From contig PXYT01000019.1 in NCBI GenBank assembly GCA_003023725.1, positions 20,245-78,659 on the forward strand: 58,415 nt of DNA, written 5' to 3'. Below, piece by piece: positions 35,054 to 44,130 of this stretch; positions within the stretch are counted from its first letter, which is position 1; each line of letters opens with the position of its first letter. The translations under genes and the position numbers were made by a program. The notes beneath the pieces were generated by a model. That model made no database searches. It had not been told where the DNA came from and saw only the letters and a program-made list of their open reading frames with translations. The stretch is from Sulfobacillus benefaciens. Its GTDB lineage: Bacteria; Bacillota; Sulfobacillia; Sulfobacillales; Sulfobacillaceae.

Positions 35054-35082
35054 AGTTTACGGGGTTGAAGACGTCTTGTCAA
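35054..35082 (-). promoter_or_regulatory. Sigma-A promoter of the proC T-box
   Basis: On the minus strand, TTGACA (35077-35082) and TAAACT (35054-35059) are separated by exactly 17 bases, immediately upstream of the T-box leader. Confidence 0.7.
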
Positions 35083-35354
35083 GGACTCTTTTTGCACGGA
35101 CATTTTTCCGGTGCGTTCTTTCGTACTATCTATTGTCGCGCTGACCCAGTCAAGCCCGGGATTTTGTGGAAAAGCCATGGGCAGACTCCTTCGGCTCATT
35201 AATTTACGGTTATTGTCGAGACTAACGGCGCGCCTTGGCATGCCGAAAACGAAACCGCATACGTGAGTATTAAGGCACAGGTCTTTCAAATTATGCCAAA
35301 AGCAGGGGACAGTCCGTCTTTGGTTTCGCTGGTGAATTTGTTAGCATAGTATTT

Positions 35355-36485
35355 ATGAAAATAACACAATATCCCTATCCCATCTGGCCTTGGCAAGTGA
35401 GCCAGGGGTTTCCGTGGCCACGGTTGCAGTTTTTTCATGCACCCGATCCGTTCTCTTTGGACAATGGTGAAATTTTGCCGGACTTGCTATTTGCGTTCGA
35501 AGAATGGGGACAAATTGGAAAGGGTCTTCCTATCCTTATTTTTCACGCGGTCACAGGGGACTCTCATGTAACGCGCCACACCTATCAGGACAATGCGGGA
35601 TGGTGGGACAGCCTTGTCGGGTACGGTAAACCTCTGGATTTGCATCAGTACCATGTTGTCTCGCTTAACGTATTGGGAGGAGCCATGGGATCGACCGGAC
35701 CACATTCGCCGGCTCCTGATGGACATCCTTACGGGGGAAGATTTCCCCAAATCACAATGTTTGATATGGCTCGGTCCGCCAAGATTCTTATCGACGTGAT
35801 TCTTGACGGGCGTGAAAAACCGCTGGTCGTCGGGGGATCAATGGGCGGGATGATGGCTTTCGCGTACGGGGCATTGTATGGGCAGACCATTCGTGGGATT
35901 TTGACGGTGGGCTCGCCGATTGCGCACTCCCCATGGGCCATTGCTTTCCATACAGTGGGTCGCCAGGCTATTATGACCGACCCGTTTTTTAACGATGGGA
36001 ACTATTATTTGACCGGTAACTACCCGAGTCAGGGATTATCCGTAGCACGAATGGCGGATATGATTTCATATCAGAGCCCCCAGTCAATGGATGCTAAATT
36101 TGGACGCTTGTATCAGACGCCCGACCGCGACGAGTTTCAGATTACTTCGTACTTGCGTTATCAGGGAAAAAAGTTGGTAAAAAGGTTTGATGCCAACACC
36201 TACATTCGCTTAACCGAGGCCATGGACCATTTTGATTTGACCGAAAAGGATCTATCAGCGCTCAAGAGCGTACCGGTGTGGATGGTCGGTATCACAAGTG
36301 ATCAACTTTATCCTTACGGTGAAATCAGGCAACACGCCAGTGCTCTGCGGGAATATGGCGTAAACGTCCGCTTCGAGACTTTACATTCGTCGTGGGGACA
36401 CGATAGTTTTCTGGTGGATTCAGCGGCGATGGGGAAAATATTGCGGCGTTTTCTCTACACCATGGAACAGGCCGTAGTGAGTTAG
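35355..36485 (+). CDS. metX: Homoserine O-acetyltransferase (MetX-like)
   Basis: 376 residues, alpha/beta-hydrolase fold. LILIFHAVTGDSH-type oxyanion region, LNVLGGAMGSTGPHSPAPDG, nucleophile elbow VVGGSMGGMMAF (Ser162), ARMADMISYQSPQSMDAKFG and RFDANTYIRLTEAMDHFD, and the catalytic His in SSWGHDSFLVD. All but the LGGAMG stretch (usually LGGCYG) match MetX. It acylates homoserine for methionine or, in related enzymes, serine, so acyl specificity (acetyl or succinyl) is inferred from family membership only. Monocistronic here. Confidence 0.88.
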   Translation: MKITQYPYPIWPWQVSQGFPWPRLQFFHAPDPFSLDNGEILPDLLFAFEEWGQIGKGLPILIFHAVTGDSHVTRHTYQDNAGWWDSLVGYGKPLDLHQYHVVSLNVLGGAMGSTGPHSPAPDGHPYGGRFPQITMFDMARSAKILIDVILDGREKPLVVGGSMGGMMAFAYGALYGQTIRGILTVGSPIAHSPWAIAFHTVGRQAIMTDPFFNDGNYYLTGNYPSQGLSVARMADMISYQSPQSMDAKFGRLYQTPDRDEFQITSYLRYQGKKLVKRFDANTYIRLTEAMDHFDLTEKDLSALKSVPVWMVGITSDQLYPYGEIRQHASALREYGVNVRFETLHSSWGHDSFLVDSAAMGKILRRFLYTMEQAVVS

Positions 36486-36797
36486 CCGGCATAAATTCTC
36501 ATGCCTTAGATCATGCTGTCGGCATGAAAACCCACTATGTGGTGACGCTCGGAGAGGGCAAACGGTTTTAGTCGAGTCTTGTAATGCGGCTGTTTCATGG
36601 CCTGCGTGTTTGGGGACGCTGGAATGTTCCTGGCCCGGGACGGTGTGATGAATTTCCGCTGACTTGGGTCAAAAGTGTCGAGTATATCGGGGGGCCATGC
36701 GTCGAACTCGTCCCCGACGTCGAAAAAAAAGGAGTTTTTACGGGTAACGACGAAAGCAGTTGGAGAGTCAGAAATCACAAGAGGAGACTTGACACTG
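36486..36797. other. Intergenic region before the GNAT gene
   Basis: No gene. A CATGCC/GGCATG inverted repeat (about 36500-36526) after metX may be a weak terminator. A short reading frame in the same region has no ribosome site. Confidence 0.35.
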
Positions 36798-37331
36798 ATG
36801 TCCGTCGACGTGGCAACATATTATGACCGGGAAAACCATCCTTACGTGGTTCGCGAAGCCGTTCCCGGTGACGCTTCTGATATCGTAGGTTTGATTACCG
36901 AGGTCGGCATGGAAGGGGAGTTCATCGCCAACGAAGGCGAATACTACAGTGTGGAGAAGCAACAGCGTATTTTGGCAGAACGTCCGCAAGGACAGCTTGT
37001 AATAGTCGCGCTGGTCAATAATCGGATTATTGGAACGCTTGAAGCGATAAGGGGAACTTTTCGAAAAAATCGTCATGTGGCTACTATGGGAATGGCTCTC
37101 AGAAAAGAATATCGCGGGTCGACCCGCGGTTCGGGCCTCCTGGCGACACTGGATCAGTGGAGCCGGCAGGAAGACGTAAAGAAAATTGCGATCTCCGTTT
37201 TTGAAAGCAACAAAACAGCCATTCACTTTTATCAGCGCTATGGATTTTTTATCGAGGGAAGCCGACCCAACCAGTTCAATATCGCGGGCAAAATGGTGGC
37301 CGAAGTTTTTATGGCTAAATATCTGTTATGA
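36798..37331 (+). CDS. GNAT-family N-acetyltransferase
   Basis: 177 residues from the ATG at 36798 (AGGAGAC upstream; the frame is open to 36675 but without a site). Sequence order is that of GNAT enzymes: YVVREAVPGDASDIVGLITE, LVIVALVNNRIIGTLEAIRG, then VATMGMALRKEYRGSTRGSG (acyl-CoA loop) and KIAISVFESNKTAIHFYQRYG. Substrate unknown; the closest general relatives are RimI/YdaF-like and phosphinothricin-type acetyltransferases. Its stop lies inside a 14-bp inverted repeat shared with the convergent gene. Confidence 0.85.
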   Translation: MSVDVATYYDRENHPYVVREAVPGDASDIVGLITEVGMEGEFIANEGEYYSVEKQQRILAERPQGQLVIVALVNNRIIGTLEAIRGTFRKNRHVATMGMALRKEYRGSTRGSGLLATLDQWSRQEDVKKIAISVFESNKTAIHFYQRYGFFIEGSRPNQFNIAGKMVAEVFMAKYLL

Positions 37332-37344
37332 CAGATATTTAGCC
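37313..37344. terminator. 14-bp hairpin spanning both convergent stop codons
   Basis: GGCTAAATATCTGT (37313-37326) and ACAGATATTTAGCC (37331-37344) are perfectly complementary around a TATG loop. The GNAT stop (TGA 37329-37331) and the stop of the next, oppositely oriented gene (37339-37341) both lie within it. Probably a bidirectional terminator, though without long T-runs. Confidence 0.55.
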
Positions 37345-37893
37345 GTTTAATGACTCTACGTATACCCAGAAATCGTCGTCCGCTGGCGGTGCGGAAATAC
37401 CGAGAGCCACCGCCTGTTCGGCGGCGTCCCGCATGGAGGCCGTGTAAAAGTAATAGGTCTGTCGGCTCTCCACCATGCGGTCATTGTGGTCGGGGTGTCC
37501 CGTCCAGGCCGCGGCAAAAGCCCAGGCATTCAACAGAATCCGGATTTCGTCCTGTCGTTGTTCCCACATGGAATCGATCAGTTCTTCCAATATGGCATAT
37601 TGGTTTCCTACCCACGGAGTGCCTTGTGGAAGACGATGACTGATGGCGTGAAGAACTTCGTCCCGGTGCTGCGCACTTAAGGAATCCCAGTCTAACGTCG
37701 CCTGCGGGGGTTCCATGACCGGATGATCGCGGTAATCGCGCTTAACCCAACCCAGATTCTCCAAACTCCGGATAAGATCGTCGGAAAGAACCTTTTGGGG
37801 CACCGTTCCAAATAGAGCGCCTTCCGTCAAGTGCTCCGAGTCTATTTGCGCTCTTATCTCACTATCCAATACGTTAATCTCTGCCTTACTCAT
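37339..37893 (-). CDS. Hypothetical protein, 184 residues
   Basis: Soluble, acidic, mostly helical. Notable stretches: PQKVLSDDLIRSLENLGWVK, PWVGNQYAILEELIDSMWEQ and NAWAFAAAWTGHPDHNDRMV. No signal peptide, membrane segment or metal motif. AAAGGTAGGG upstream supports the ATG at 37893. Convergent with the GNAT gene. I do not recognise a family. Confidence 0.6.
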   Translation of the reverse strand: MSKAEINVLDSEIRAQIDSEHLTEGALFGTVPQKVLSDDLIRSLENLGWVKRDYRDHPVMEPPQATLDWDSLSAQHRDEVLHAISHRLPQGTPWVGNQYAILEELIDSMWEQRQDEIRILLNAWAFAAAWTGHPDHNDRMVESRQTYYFYTASMRDAAEQAVALGISAPPADDDFWVYVESLNG

Positions 37894-38233
37894 GAAAACC
37901 CTACCTTTCGTTACCCCCTACTCACTGCTCAATCACCACTCACTGCTGTGGTTGCCTCAAAGGTTTGCCAGTAGCCTGTGAGGGTCATGGAATTCCCGGG
38001 CCTCGGCACACAGAATGGCCATTAATGAGGATGATTATGCATGTCCTCCTGTCCTTGCGAAATAATCCACCATTAAGTTTTGGCCATATTATAACGGATA
38101 TCACCGCCAGATTCGAATACTGCCTACTCTTCGTGCTCTTCCCGGAAATTTAATCCGGCAAATAGTGTTGTGGCGTGTATAAGTGCCAAAATAGGCGGTG
38201 AACCTAACGTGGATGGGTAAAGGGAGTCGATGG

Positions 38234-38491
38234 ATGAAAAGCAGGTTTATAAGGTATATGAGTGAATTCATGGGGATTGCGATCTTGTCCGGTTTTTGGG
38301 GGATGGGCACCAGGGCTCTTCCGGCTTTGATAGAGCATACTGGGAAAAAAGGATACACAGGGTTTGAAAGTTTGACGGACCAGAACAACCCCGTATTATC
38401 TAGCGCCATTCTTTCGGCAGACGGTAAAATTCAACTGCCTTCGCCCTGGCCCCGGGGGGTGCAGCAAACACAGCACTGGACGATACGCTAA
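38234..38491 (+). CDS. Small membrane/secreted protein, 85 residues, unknown
   Basis: The ATG at 38234 has AAAGGGAG seven bases upstream. MKSRFIRYMSEFMGIAILSG continues hydrophobic (FWGMGTRALPALIE) as a signal peptide or anchor, followed by a soluble part GFESLTDQNNPVLSSAILSA and a Pro/Trp-rich tail. No family recognised. A 36-base longer reading exists without a site. Confidence 0.5.
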   Translation: MKSRFIRYMSEFMGIAILSGFWGMGTRALPALIEHTGKKGYTGFESLTDQNNPVLSSAILSADGKIQLPSPWPRGVQQTQHWTIR

Positions 38492-39140
38492 ATAAGCTCC
38501 CCCTTCGTACCGAAAGTGACGGCCCGAGCCTTGGTGTGCAAGCCGTTCACTGTTGGTTGTAGACGGAGGCCCTTTTAACAACAACAGGAGTCCGGACGGG
38601 ATCGTGATCTTCCACATAGGAGGGCATGAATATTTTGGCCGAGGCATACGCCCATCGATTCGTGCGATCTTCAATGCAGGTAATCTCAGCCCGAGTATTT
38701 TGCTAAATGTCATGTGGAGCGATTTCTGTGGTCCCCAAGGCATCATCAACAGGGAATGCAGCAACTGTCCTGGAGAACTCTTCCAGTCATTATCGCTGTT
38801 CAGTATAATACCAAAGAGCATAAAGACGGTTCTGGGGACGCGTTCTTTTAAGTTCTTTTGCAAGTTAAAGGGCGCTGCATGAATGTGAGATACTAAATAC
38901 CATGCTGTATGGGTGAAAACCCAAAGACTCTGTCTCCAATGCGAACTTCCGGGAGTCATAGTGAACGTGACTGGAAGTCCCATGTCCGGGAGCCTGGCCG
39001 GGAGGTCTTCCAAGGCGGGCTCGTGAGATTGGCAAATATTCGCCGTTGATTGGCATTCCATGTCGGAAGGTGGTACTGGTGAATCTCGTCTCTTTCCGAC
39101 TATAATAAAAAAAAAACCGTGTGAAAGATTGGAGTTAATT
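38492..39140. other. Long leader region of the cob operon
   Basis: No gene I would support, although long frames exist on both strands at 38.5-39.2 kb. The part nearest cobU (38890-39060) looks structured, see the riboswitch candidate. Confidence 0.4.
38890..39055 (+). promoter_or_regulatory. Candidate cobalamin-type riboswitch
   Basis: Just upstream of the cob operon the sequence contains a GGGTGAAAACCC hairpin (the GGTGAAAnTCC-type element), a GTCA(9)TGAC hairpin nested in CTTCC/GGAAG and a GAGCCTGGCCGGGAGG stretch where B12 riboswitches have AGCCAGGAGACC. The B12-box consensus GCCACTG is not present in exact form. Assignment rests on position and partial resemblance. Confidence 0.3.
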
Positions 39141-39743
39141 ATGCCCTTGTGGCTCGTGATTGGTGGGGTCAGCTCAGGAAAAAGCGCCTGGGCGGAACAA
39201 TTCATTATGAACACGTTGAACCATCATGAAGTGGAATATATTGCGACGTTGGACGAGTCTGCCGCGTCTTTATCCGATTCGGTTCTCCATCAGAAACTGG
39301 CACAGCACCGAATGAGACGTCCTCTTGCCTGGACATTGTGGCAAGAACCGGATAATCCCATCGGCCGCATCATGGAGTTGCCTGAAACTCACGACGTCCT
39401 GTGGGATGGGGTGGGGCCATATATTTCCCGGTACATGCTGCGGCACGGACGGAGCACCGAACGTAAGGGGTACAATAACCGTGACTTCGCTCAAGGAAGA
39501 CCGAATCCGGACCAGACGATGGAAGAAGTCTGGACTGAGATGTTGTTCCGTATCAGCCAGCGCAAGGCGGATACGGTTATCGTGAGCGAAGAAGCTGGAT
39601 TGGGACTTATCCCCATGGAGAGGGAGACTTATGATTTCGTTCGCATCCTGGGAAAATTTAATCAAATTGCCTCGAATTATGCCAACGGCATGATTTTTGT
39701 TGTTGCAGGATTGCCGCTGTGGCTTAAGGGAGCGCCCCAATGA
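39141..39743 (+). CDS. cobU: Adenosylcobinamide kinase/guanylyltransferase (CobU/CobP)
   Basis: 200 residues from the ATG at 39141 (GGAG six bases before). The P-loop VIGGVSSGKSAWAEQF, YIATLDESAAS, KLAQHRMRRPLAWTLWQEPD and the late VSEEAGLGLIPMERE are those of CobU/CobP. It phosphorylates adenosylcobinamide and adds GMP, preparing the nucleotide loop. LLVDCLT is replaced by VLWDGVGPYIS, a divergent variant. First of a coupled run: its stop overlaps cobQ by four bases. Confidence 0.88.
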   Translation: MPLWLVIGGVSSGKSAWAEQFIMNTLNHHEVEYIATLDESAASLSDSVLHQKLAQHRMRRPLAWTLWQEPDNPIGRIMELPETHDVLWDGVGPYISRYMLRHGRSTERKGYNNRDFAQGRPNPDQTMEEVWTEMLFRISQRKADTVIVSEEAGLGLIPMERETYDFVRILGKFNQIASNYANGMIFVVAGLPLWLKGAPQ

Positions 39744-41200
39744 CTGCCAAGGCTATCAGCATTCTCGGGACGAGTTCGCATGTGGGTAAAACATGGGTCG
39801 TGGCAGGACTATGCGGTTTGTTTGCGGATCGGGGAATTCGGGTTGCTCCCTTTAAGGCGCAAAATATGTCTTTGAATGCCTACATTACCGATGAAGGATT
39901 CGAAATGTCCTATGCTCAAGCACTCCAAGCATGGAGTGCCGGCTTGGAGCCCAGTGTTCTCATGAATCCCGTTCTTCTCAAGCCCGAAACAGGATCCCGT
40001 TCTCAACTGATTGTGAACGGAGTCGTTCATGGCCCTTATGAAAGCGGACATTTTCGCGATAAACGCGACGAGTTGTTTGCCGTTGTCCGTGACTCATATG
40101 ATGAGTTGGCCCGGCAATACGACGTCATTTTAGTGGAAGGGGCGGGCAGCCCGGTAGAACTAAACTTGATGCAGACGGATCTGTCCAATATTCGTCTTGC
40201 GGAATATGCTGACGCTTCTATTGTGTTGGTTGGGGATATTGATCGGGGCGGCATTTTCGCCAGCCTTTACGGAACCACGGCATTGTTGCCTCCCCAGGCG
40301 CGCAACCGGCTTAAGGGAATTCTTGTGAACAAGTTTCGCGGTGACATCACATTGTTCGACGAAGGAATCCGTATGTTACGAGAATTGACCGGCGTACCCG
40401 TTCTGGGGGTAATCCCTTATGTTGAAATGCCGTTTCCGCAAGAGGACAGTTTAGGAGTACCTTGGGGCGGAAAGAAGGAAGGACACATCACAATTTGTGT
40501 CGTTCGCCTTCCCTTCATGAGTAATTTCACTGATTATGACCCATTTTTGTTTGAACCGGAAGTGAACTTGTTCTATTCCGCCACCCCACCCAGTCTCAGA
40601 CCCGCTATGATCATTATTCCCGGCAGCAAGAACACGTTGTCGGATTTGACATGGCTCAAGGCGACGGGATGGGAAGACAGCATTGGACGGTGGGCACAAG
40701 AAGGTACCATGGTAGCAGGGATTTGTGGCGGCTTTCAGATGATGGGGGCCAGTGTGCAGGATCCACTAGGAATGGAAGGCGCTGCGGCCGCAATGTCCGG
40801 ATTGGGACTTTTGCCAATTGACACGGTGCTAAGACCGCGTAAAGTAACGCGTCAGATACACGGCCGGGCCGTGGCGAGGCCGTACCGGGGCCACATCATC
40901 TTAGGGTATGAGCAGCATATGGGAGAAACCCGTCCGGTTTCGGGATCGTCGTTTAATTTTGGCCCATTGATTGTTCTCGACGATCACACCGACGGGCTGA
41001 TCAACGTTGAAGGCAATTTGTGGGGTACTTATATACACGGCATTTTTCACAATACGGAGTTTCGACACGCCGTTATTCGTCAATTAGGAGGCCACGGGAT
41101 AATGACTGAGAACCCCTTTGACCGGGTCATCAGGCAATGGAAAGAGGTGATAGCGAAACATGTTGACCTCGCAACTCTTTTCCGTTTGGTTGGGGGTTAG
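39740..41200 (+). CDS. cobQ: Cobyric acid synthase
   Basis: 486 residues. N-terminal dethiobiotin-synthetase-like ATPase (ILGTSSHVGKTWVVAGLCGL, PFKAQNMSLNAYITDEGFEM), middle SNFTDYDPFLFEPEV, and a C-terminal class-I glutamine amidotransferase domain with GTMVAGICGGFQMMGASVQD (Cys nucleophile) and GTYIHGIFHNTEF (His). It amidates adenosylcobyrinic acid diamide. Overlaps cobU and, by 41 bases, cbiB. Confidence 0.95.
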   Translation: MTAKAISILGTSSHVGKTWVVAGLCGLFADRGIRVAPFKAQNMSLNAYITDEGFEMSYAQALQAWSAGLEPSVLMNPVLLKPETGSRSQLIVNGVVHGPYESGHFRDKRDELFAVVRDSYDELARQYDVILVEGAGSPVELNLMQTDLSNIRLAEYADASIVLVGDIDRGGIFASLYGTTALLPPQARNRLKGILVNKFRGDITLFDEGIRMLRELTGVPVLGVIPYVEMPFPQEDSLGVPWGGKKEGHITICVVRLPFMSNFTDYDPFLFEPEVNLFYSATPPSLRPAMIIIPGSKNTLSDLTWLKATGWEDSIGRWAQEGTMVAGICGGFQMMGASVQDPLGMEGAAAAMSGLGLLPIDTVLRPRKVTRQIHGRAVARPYRGHIILGYEQHMGETRPVSGSSFNFGPLIVLDDHTDGLINVEGNLWGTYIHGIFHNTEFRHAVIRQLGGHGIMTENPFDRVIRQWKEVIAKHVDLATLFRLVGG

Positions 41201-42161
41201 GGAGACCCCGTGGATTCTTTTGGGAGTCGTAATGGATATCTTGTTCAGTGATCCTCCCTGGCGTTACCATCCGGTTCGCTTAATAGGCCATGTTATCAAT
41301 GCTTTTGAGAGTTTATCCCGGCGCTTTGCCCGTAGTCCCCTTCAGTTGCGGATAGCTGGCGTGATGTTGGTCACGGCGGTCCTTCTTGGCGTGAGCGCTT
41401 TGGTGACGGCACTATTGGTTGTGGCCCACATCTTTTCGATTTGGGCATTCCGTATCCTAATTGTGCTGTTGACCTATTGGGGTGTCGCTATTCGCGGTTT
41501 GGCTGAAGCGGCTATAGCTATATACCGCCCGTTGGCCCAAGGGCACTGGGAGGAAGCACGGCTATATTTGTCCATGATTGTAGGACGTGAAACTGAAAAG
41601 TTGGATCCGGCAGAAATCATTCGTGGCACCATAGAATCCGTGGCTGAAAACACATGCGACAGCATTGTGGCCCCGTTGTTTTTTACCTTTTTAGCGGGGC
41701 CTGCGGGTCTGTGGTTATACAAAGCCGCGAATACCATGGATTCCATGATTGGGTATAATAATCCTCAATATCACGACTTGGGATGGGCCGCTGCCAAAGT
41801 GGACGATATATTGAACTGGATTCCGGCCCGTATTTCTGGCGTGGCGATTGCCGTGGCGGCTATTTTGGATGGTCGGTTCCACCAATCCTACGAGATGATG
41901 CGCAAAGACGGCAGGCGACATCCCAGCCCGAACAGCGGGATTTCGGAAGCGGCAATGGCGGGAGCCCTAGATGTGCAACTCGGAGGATTCAATACGTATC
42001 ACGGGGTTGTGTCTCTGCGTCCAAAAATTGGTCAGAGCAACGGTCCGATGACGGTTCCCATGATTATTCATGCTGTGTCCATTGTCATGCGGGTAGCCTT
42101 GCTGGTTTCTTTGACATTCGCTTTTTTGGCGGTGGCCTTAACAGGCAGGTGGTTGCCTTGA
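41160..42161 (+). CDS. cbiB: Adenosylcobinamide-phosphate synthase
   Basis: 333 residues, multi-helix membrane protein. The family signatures are clear: DPPWRYHPVRLIG, GTIESVAENTCDSIVAPLFF, YHDLGWAAAKVDDILNWIPA and HPSPNSGISEAAMAGALDVQ. It joins the aminopropanol phosphate arm to cobyric acid. Start inside the cobQ end after GAAAGAGGTG; its stop overlaps the cobS TTG start. Confidence 0.93.
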   Translation: MLTSQLFSVWLGVRETPWILLGVVMDILFSDPPWRYHPVRLIGHVINAFESLSRRFARSPLQLRIAGVMLVTAVLLGVSALVTALLVVAHIFSIWAFRILIVLLTYWGVAIRGLAEAAIAIYRPLAQGHWEEARLYLSMIVGRETEKLDPAEIIRGTIESVAENTCDSIVAPLFFTFLAGPAGLWLYKAANTMDSMIGYNNPQYHDLGWAAAKVDDILNWIPARISGVAIAVAAILDGRFHQSYEMMRKDGRRHPSPNSGISEAAMAGALDVQLGGFNTYHGVVSLRPKIGQSNGPMTVPMIIHAVSIVMRVALLVSLTFAFLAVALTGRWLP

Positions 42162-42886
42162 CGGGTTTGTTTGATGCTCTGGCCATTCTCACTCGTATAC
42201 CAGTGCCCCAGAGCGGCGAAACGAGGCCACAAAAGAGCTGGGCATTAGCATGGTTTCCCGTTGTGGGAGCCTTATTTGGAGCCTTGTGGATGATTTGGCT
42301 TCAGGATGTGCCGACGCTTTCAGTTACGTTGAGAGCGATAGGGGCACTGGCGACGGAGGTTCTTCTTACGGGAGGGCTACACTGGGACGGATGGGCCGAC
42401 GTGTTTGACGGCTGGGCGGCACCGGCACAGAAACGGGATGAGGCGCGTCGAGACTCCCATATTGGTACGGTGGGAGTTCTGTGGCTGATTTTAGGCGTGG
42501 TGGGATTTGTGGGTTTGTGGAAAGGCGTGGCTTTTGTCTACGGAGATGCTGTCATTGTTTTTATGGCTCCGGTCATTGCCCGGACTGCCATTGCTGCGGG
42601 GTTGGCTTTCATGCCGGTATCGGACAGCAGTCGGCTTGCCGGTTGGTTCAAAGAAACGGCTAATCCCCGGAGCGCGTTTATAGCCGTCGTCATTACCGCT
42701 GTCATCGCCGAGGCCTTGTGGGGGTGGCGGGGTCTTGCCGGTCTGGCCCTGATTGCCGGTTTGGTTGGCATGTTTATGGGATATTGGAGTCATTTTTTCC
42801 GGGGAGTTAACGGGGATGTTCTGGGGGCTACGGTCATTTTCACCGAACTGGCTTCCATGACCATTGGGCTGTGGTTGTGGAGATGA
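42158..42886 (+). CDS. cobS: Cobalamin synthase (adenosylcobinamide-GDP ribazoletransferase)
   Basis: 242 residues from a TTG at 42158, chosen because AGGTGG lies five bases before and it overlaps the cbiB stop. The helical membrane protein carries LLTGGLHWDGWADVFDGWAA (the CobS signature), RDSHIGTVGVLWLILG and MGYWSHFFRGVNGDVLGATV. It attaches the lower ligand nucleotide to adenosylcobinamide-GDP. Confidence 0.9.
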   Translation: MTGLFDALAILTRIPVPQSGETRPQKSWALAWFPVVGALFGALWMIWLQDVPTLSVTLRAIGALATEVLLTGGLHWDGWADVFDGWAAPAQKRDEARRDSHIGTVGVLWLILGVVGFVGLWKGVAFVYGDAVIVFMAPVIARTAIAAGLAFMPVSDSSRLAGWFKETANPRSAFIAVVITAVIAEALWGWRGLAGLALIAGLVGMFMGYWSHFFRGVNGDVLGATVIFTELASMTIGLWLWR

Positions 42887-42893
42887 AACAGGG

Positions 42894-43928
42894 ATGATAC
42901 ACGGAGGAGATTGGGCGTCATTTGATGCCTTTACCCGCTCTCAACAAGATTTGCTGGACTTATCCAGCAGTATTTCTCCTTACGGTCCGGGGCCAAAGGC
43001 CAGGGCCTTATGGCCCTCGTTGGTCGACCGGCTTCACCGTTACCCCGATTGGAGGAAAGGGGAGTTAACCCAGGTCTTGGCCGAACATCTGGGAGTTACG
43101 ACGGATAGTATCCTTGTCACCGCTGGGGCCATGGAAGCAATTGATTTGGTATTGCGGACCTTTCAGCCTCAACGAGTCTCGGTGGAAGTGCCGGCATTCA
43201 GTGAATATGCGGCACGCTCTTTGGTTTATGGAATAGATGTAAGAACTTGGCATCACCCGGCTGAACTCCGTCCGGAACATGGGCTATTGTTTTTGGCCAA
43301 CCCCGGTAATCCCCAAGGGCGCGTACTACAGCCTCGAGAGTGCCGCCAGTATCTGAAGGGAGCGTCTGAATCCCGTCATATTTTAGTGGTCGACGAAGCA
43401 TTTATCGAATTCGTGGATTCGTGGCGTGAATGGAGTCTCGTTCGGGATGCTGCCAAATCCGACCGTCTTGTCGTAATGGGCTCCCTGACAAAATTTTATG
43501 GTTTGGCAGGATTGCGCATCGGATTTCTTGTCTCACATCCACAGATCATTCGGAAACTTGCTGCCTGGACAATTCCCTGGCATGTCTCGTTGGTTGCTCA
43601 GGAAATGGCCTGTGCCAGCCTCCAGGATCAGGATTATTTTGATCTGGCACGCATTCGGCTTAATCAGGAAAGAGGCCGACTTGCAATGTTGTTACGGCCT
43701 TTTGGCCGAGTGGATGAAAGCTCCCGTGCCAACTATTTCCTCTTTTACCCTCATCTGTCTGTGGACGAATTGATTAAGAGTCTTCAAAAACAGGGTATAC
43801 TGGTTCGCGATGCGAGAAATTTTGAAGGCTTAACTTCGTCAGGAGTTCGTATGGCAGTGAAGAAGCCTAAGGATTCGATGCGGTTGGTGCATGCTATGGA
43901 AAATATTTTCCAAGGCGGAAGGCTGTAA
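42894..43928 (+). CDS. cobD: L-threonine-O-3-phosphate decarboxylase (CobD/CobC type)
   Basis: 344 residues, fold-type I PLP enzyme close to histidinol-phosphate aminotransferases. MIHGGDWASF and the DLSSSISPYGP start typical of cobalamin CobD, then NPGNPQGRVLQP, VDEAFIEF and VMGSLTKFYGLAGLRIGF with the PLP lysine Lys200. It makes the aminopropanol phosphate used by cbiB, hence its place in the operon. Start at the ATG at 42894; the frame opens 10 codons upstream inside cobS. Confidence 0.9.
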   Translation: MIHGGDWASFDAFTRSQQDLLDLSSSISPYGPGPKARALWPSLVDRLHRYPDWRKGELTQVLAEHLGVTTDSILVTAGAMEAIDLVLRTFQPQRVSVEVPAFSEYAARSLVYGIDVRTWHHPAELRPEHGLLFLANPGNPQGRVLQPRECRQYLKGASESRHILVVDEAFIEFVDSWREWSLVRDAAKSDRLVVMGSLTKFYGLAGLRIGFLVSHPQIIRKLAAWTIPWHVSLVAQEMACASLQDQDYFDLARIRLNQERGRLAMLLRPFGRVDESSRANYFLFYPHLSVDELIKSLQKQGILVRDARNFEGLTSSGVRMAVKKPKDSMRLVHAMENIFQGGRL

Positions 43929-44130
43929 TGCCGGGAAATAACGAAGTGCGGACAAGTCGAGGCGGGCACGGCACACCGACCTGTGATCCGTGCACGATCT
44001 TTGGTGTTTGGGCGTCGGGTGAACGGGATTCATGATTTGATCGATCAAGGACAAGAACTGGTCGTGGGTTATCCGTCAGTTGACACTGTAAAAACCGGAA
44101 AGACGTATTGGCCGGAACGAAAGGAACTCT
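43929..44130. other. Gap between cobD and the GatD-like gene
   Basis: About 200 bases with only short competing frames (for example from an ATG at 43928, 36 residues, and a second from 43983). It may be a decayed small gene. It is too short for a murT. Confidence 0.3.

Noticed and set aside
38553-38882. 109-codon plus-strand frame before cobU
   Set aside because: Reads partly protein-like but has no ribosome site and competes with the minus-strand frame; not supportable.
38881-39110. Group II intron or other ribozyme
   Set aside because: Some purine-rich GGGAG/GGAAG pieces recall intron domains, but no domain V pattern or reverse transcriptase is present.
39060-39140. Longer cobU start at 39060
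   Set aside because: The GGAG site before the ATG at 39141 and the position of the P-loop right after it favour the shorter protein.
38396-39214. 272-codon minus-strand open frame
   Set aside because: No ribosome site, no recognisable motif, and it runs through the cobU start region; probably an open antisense frame.
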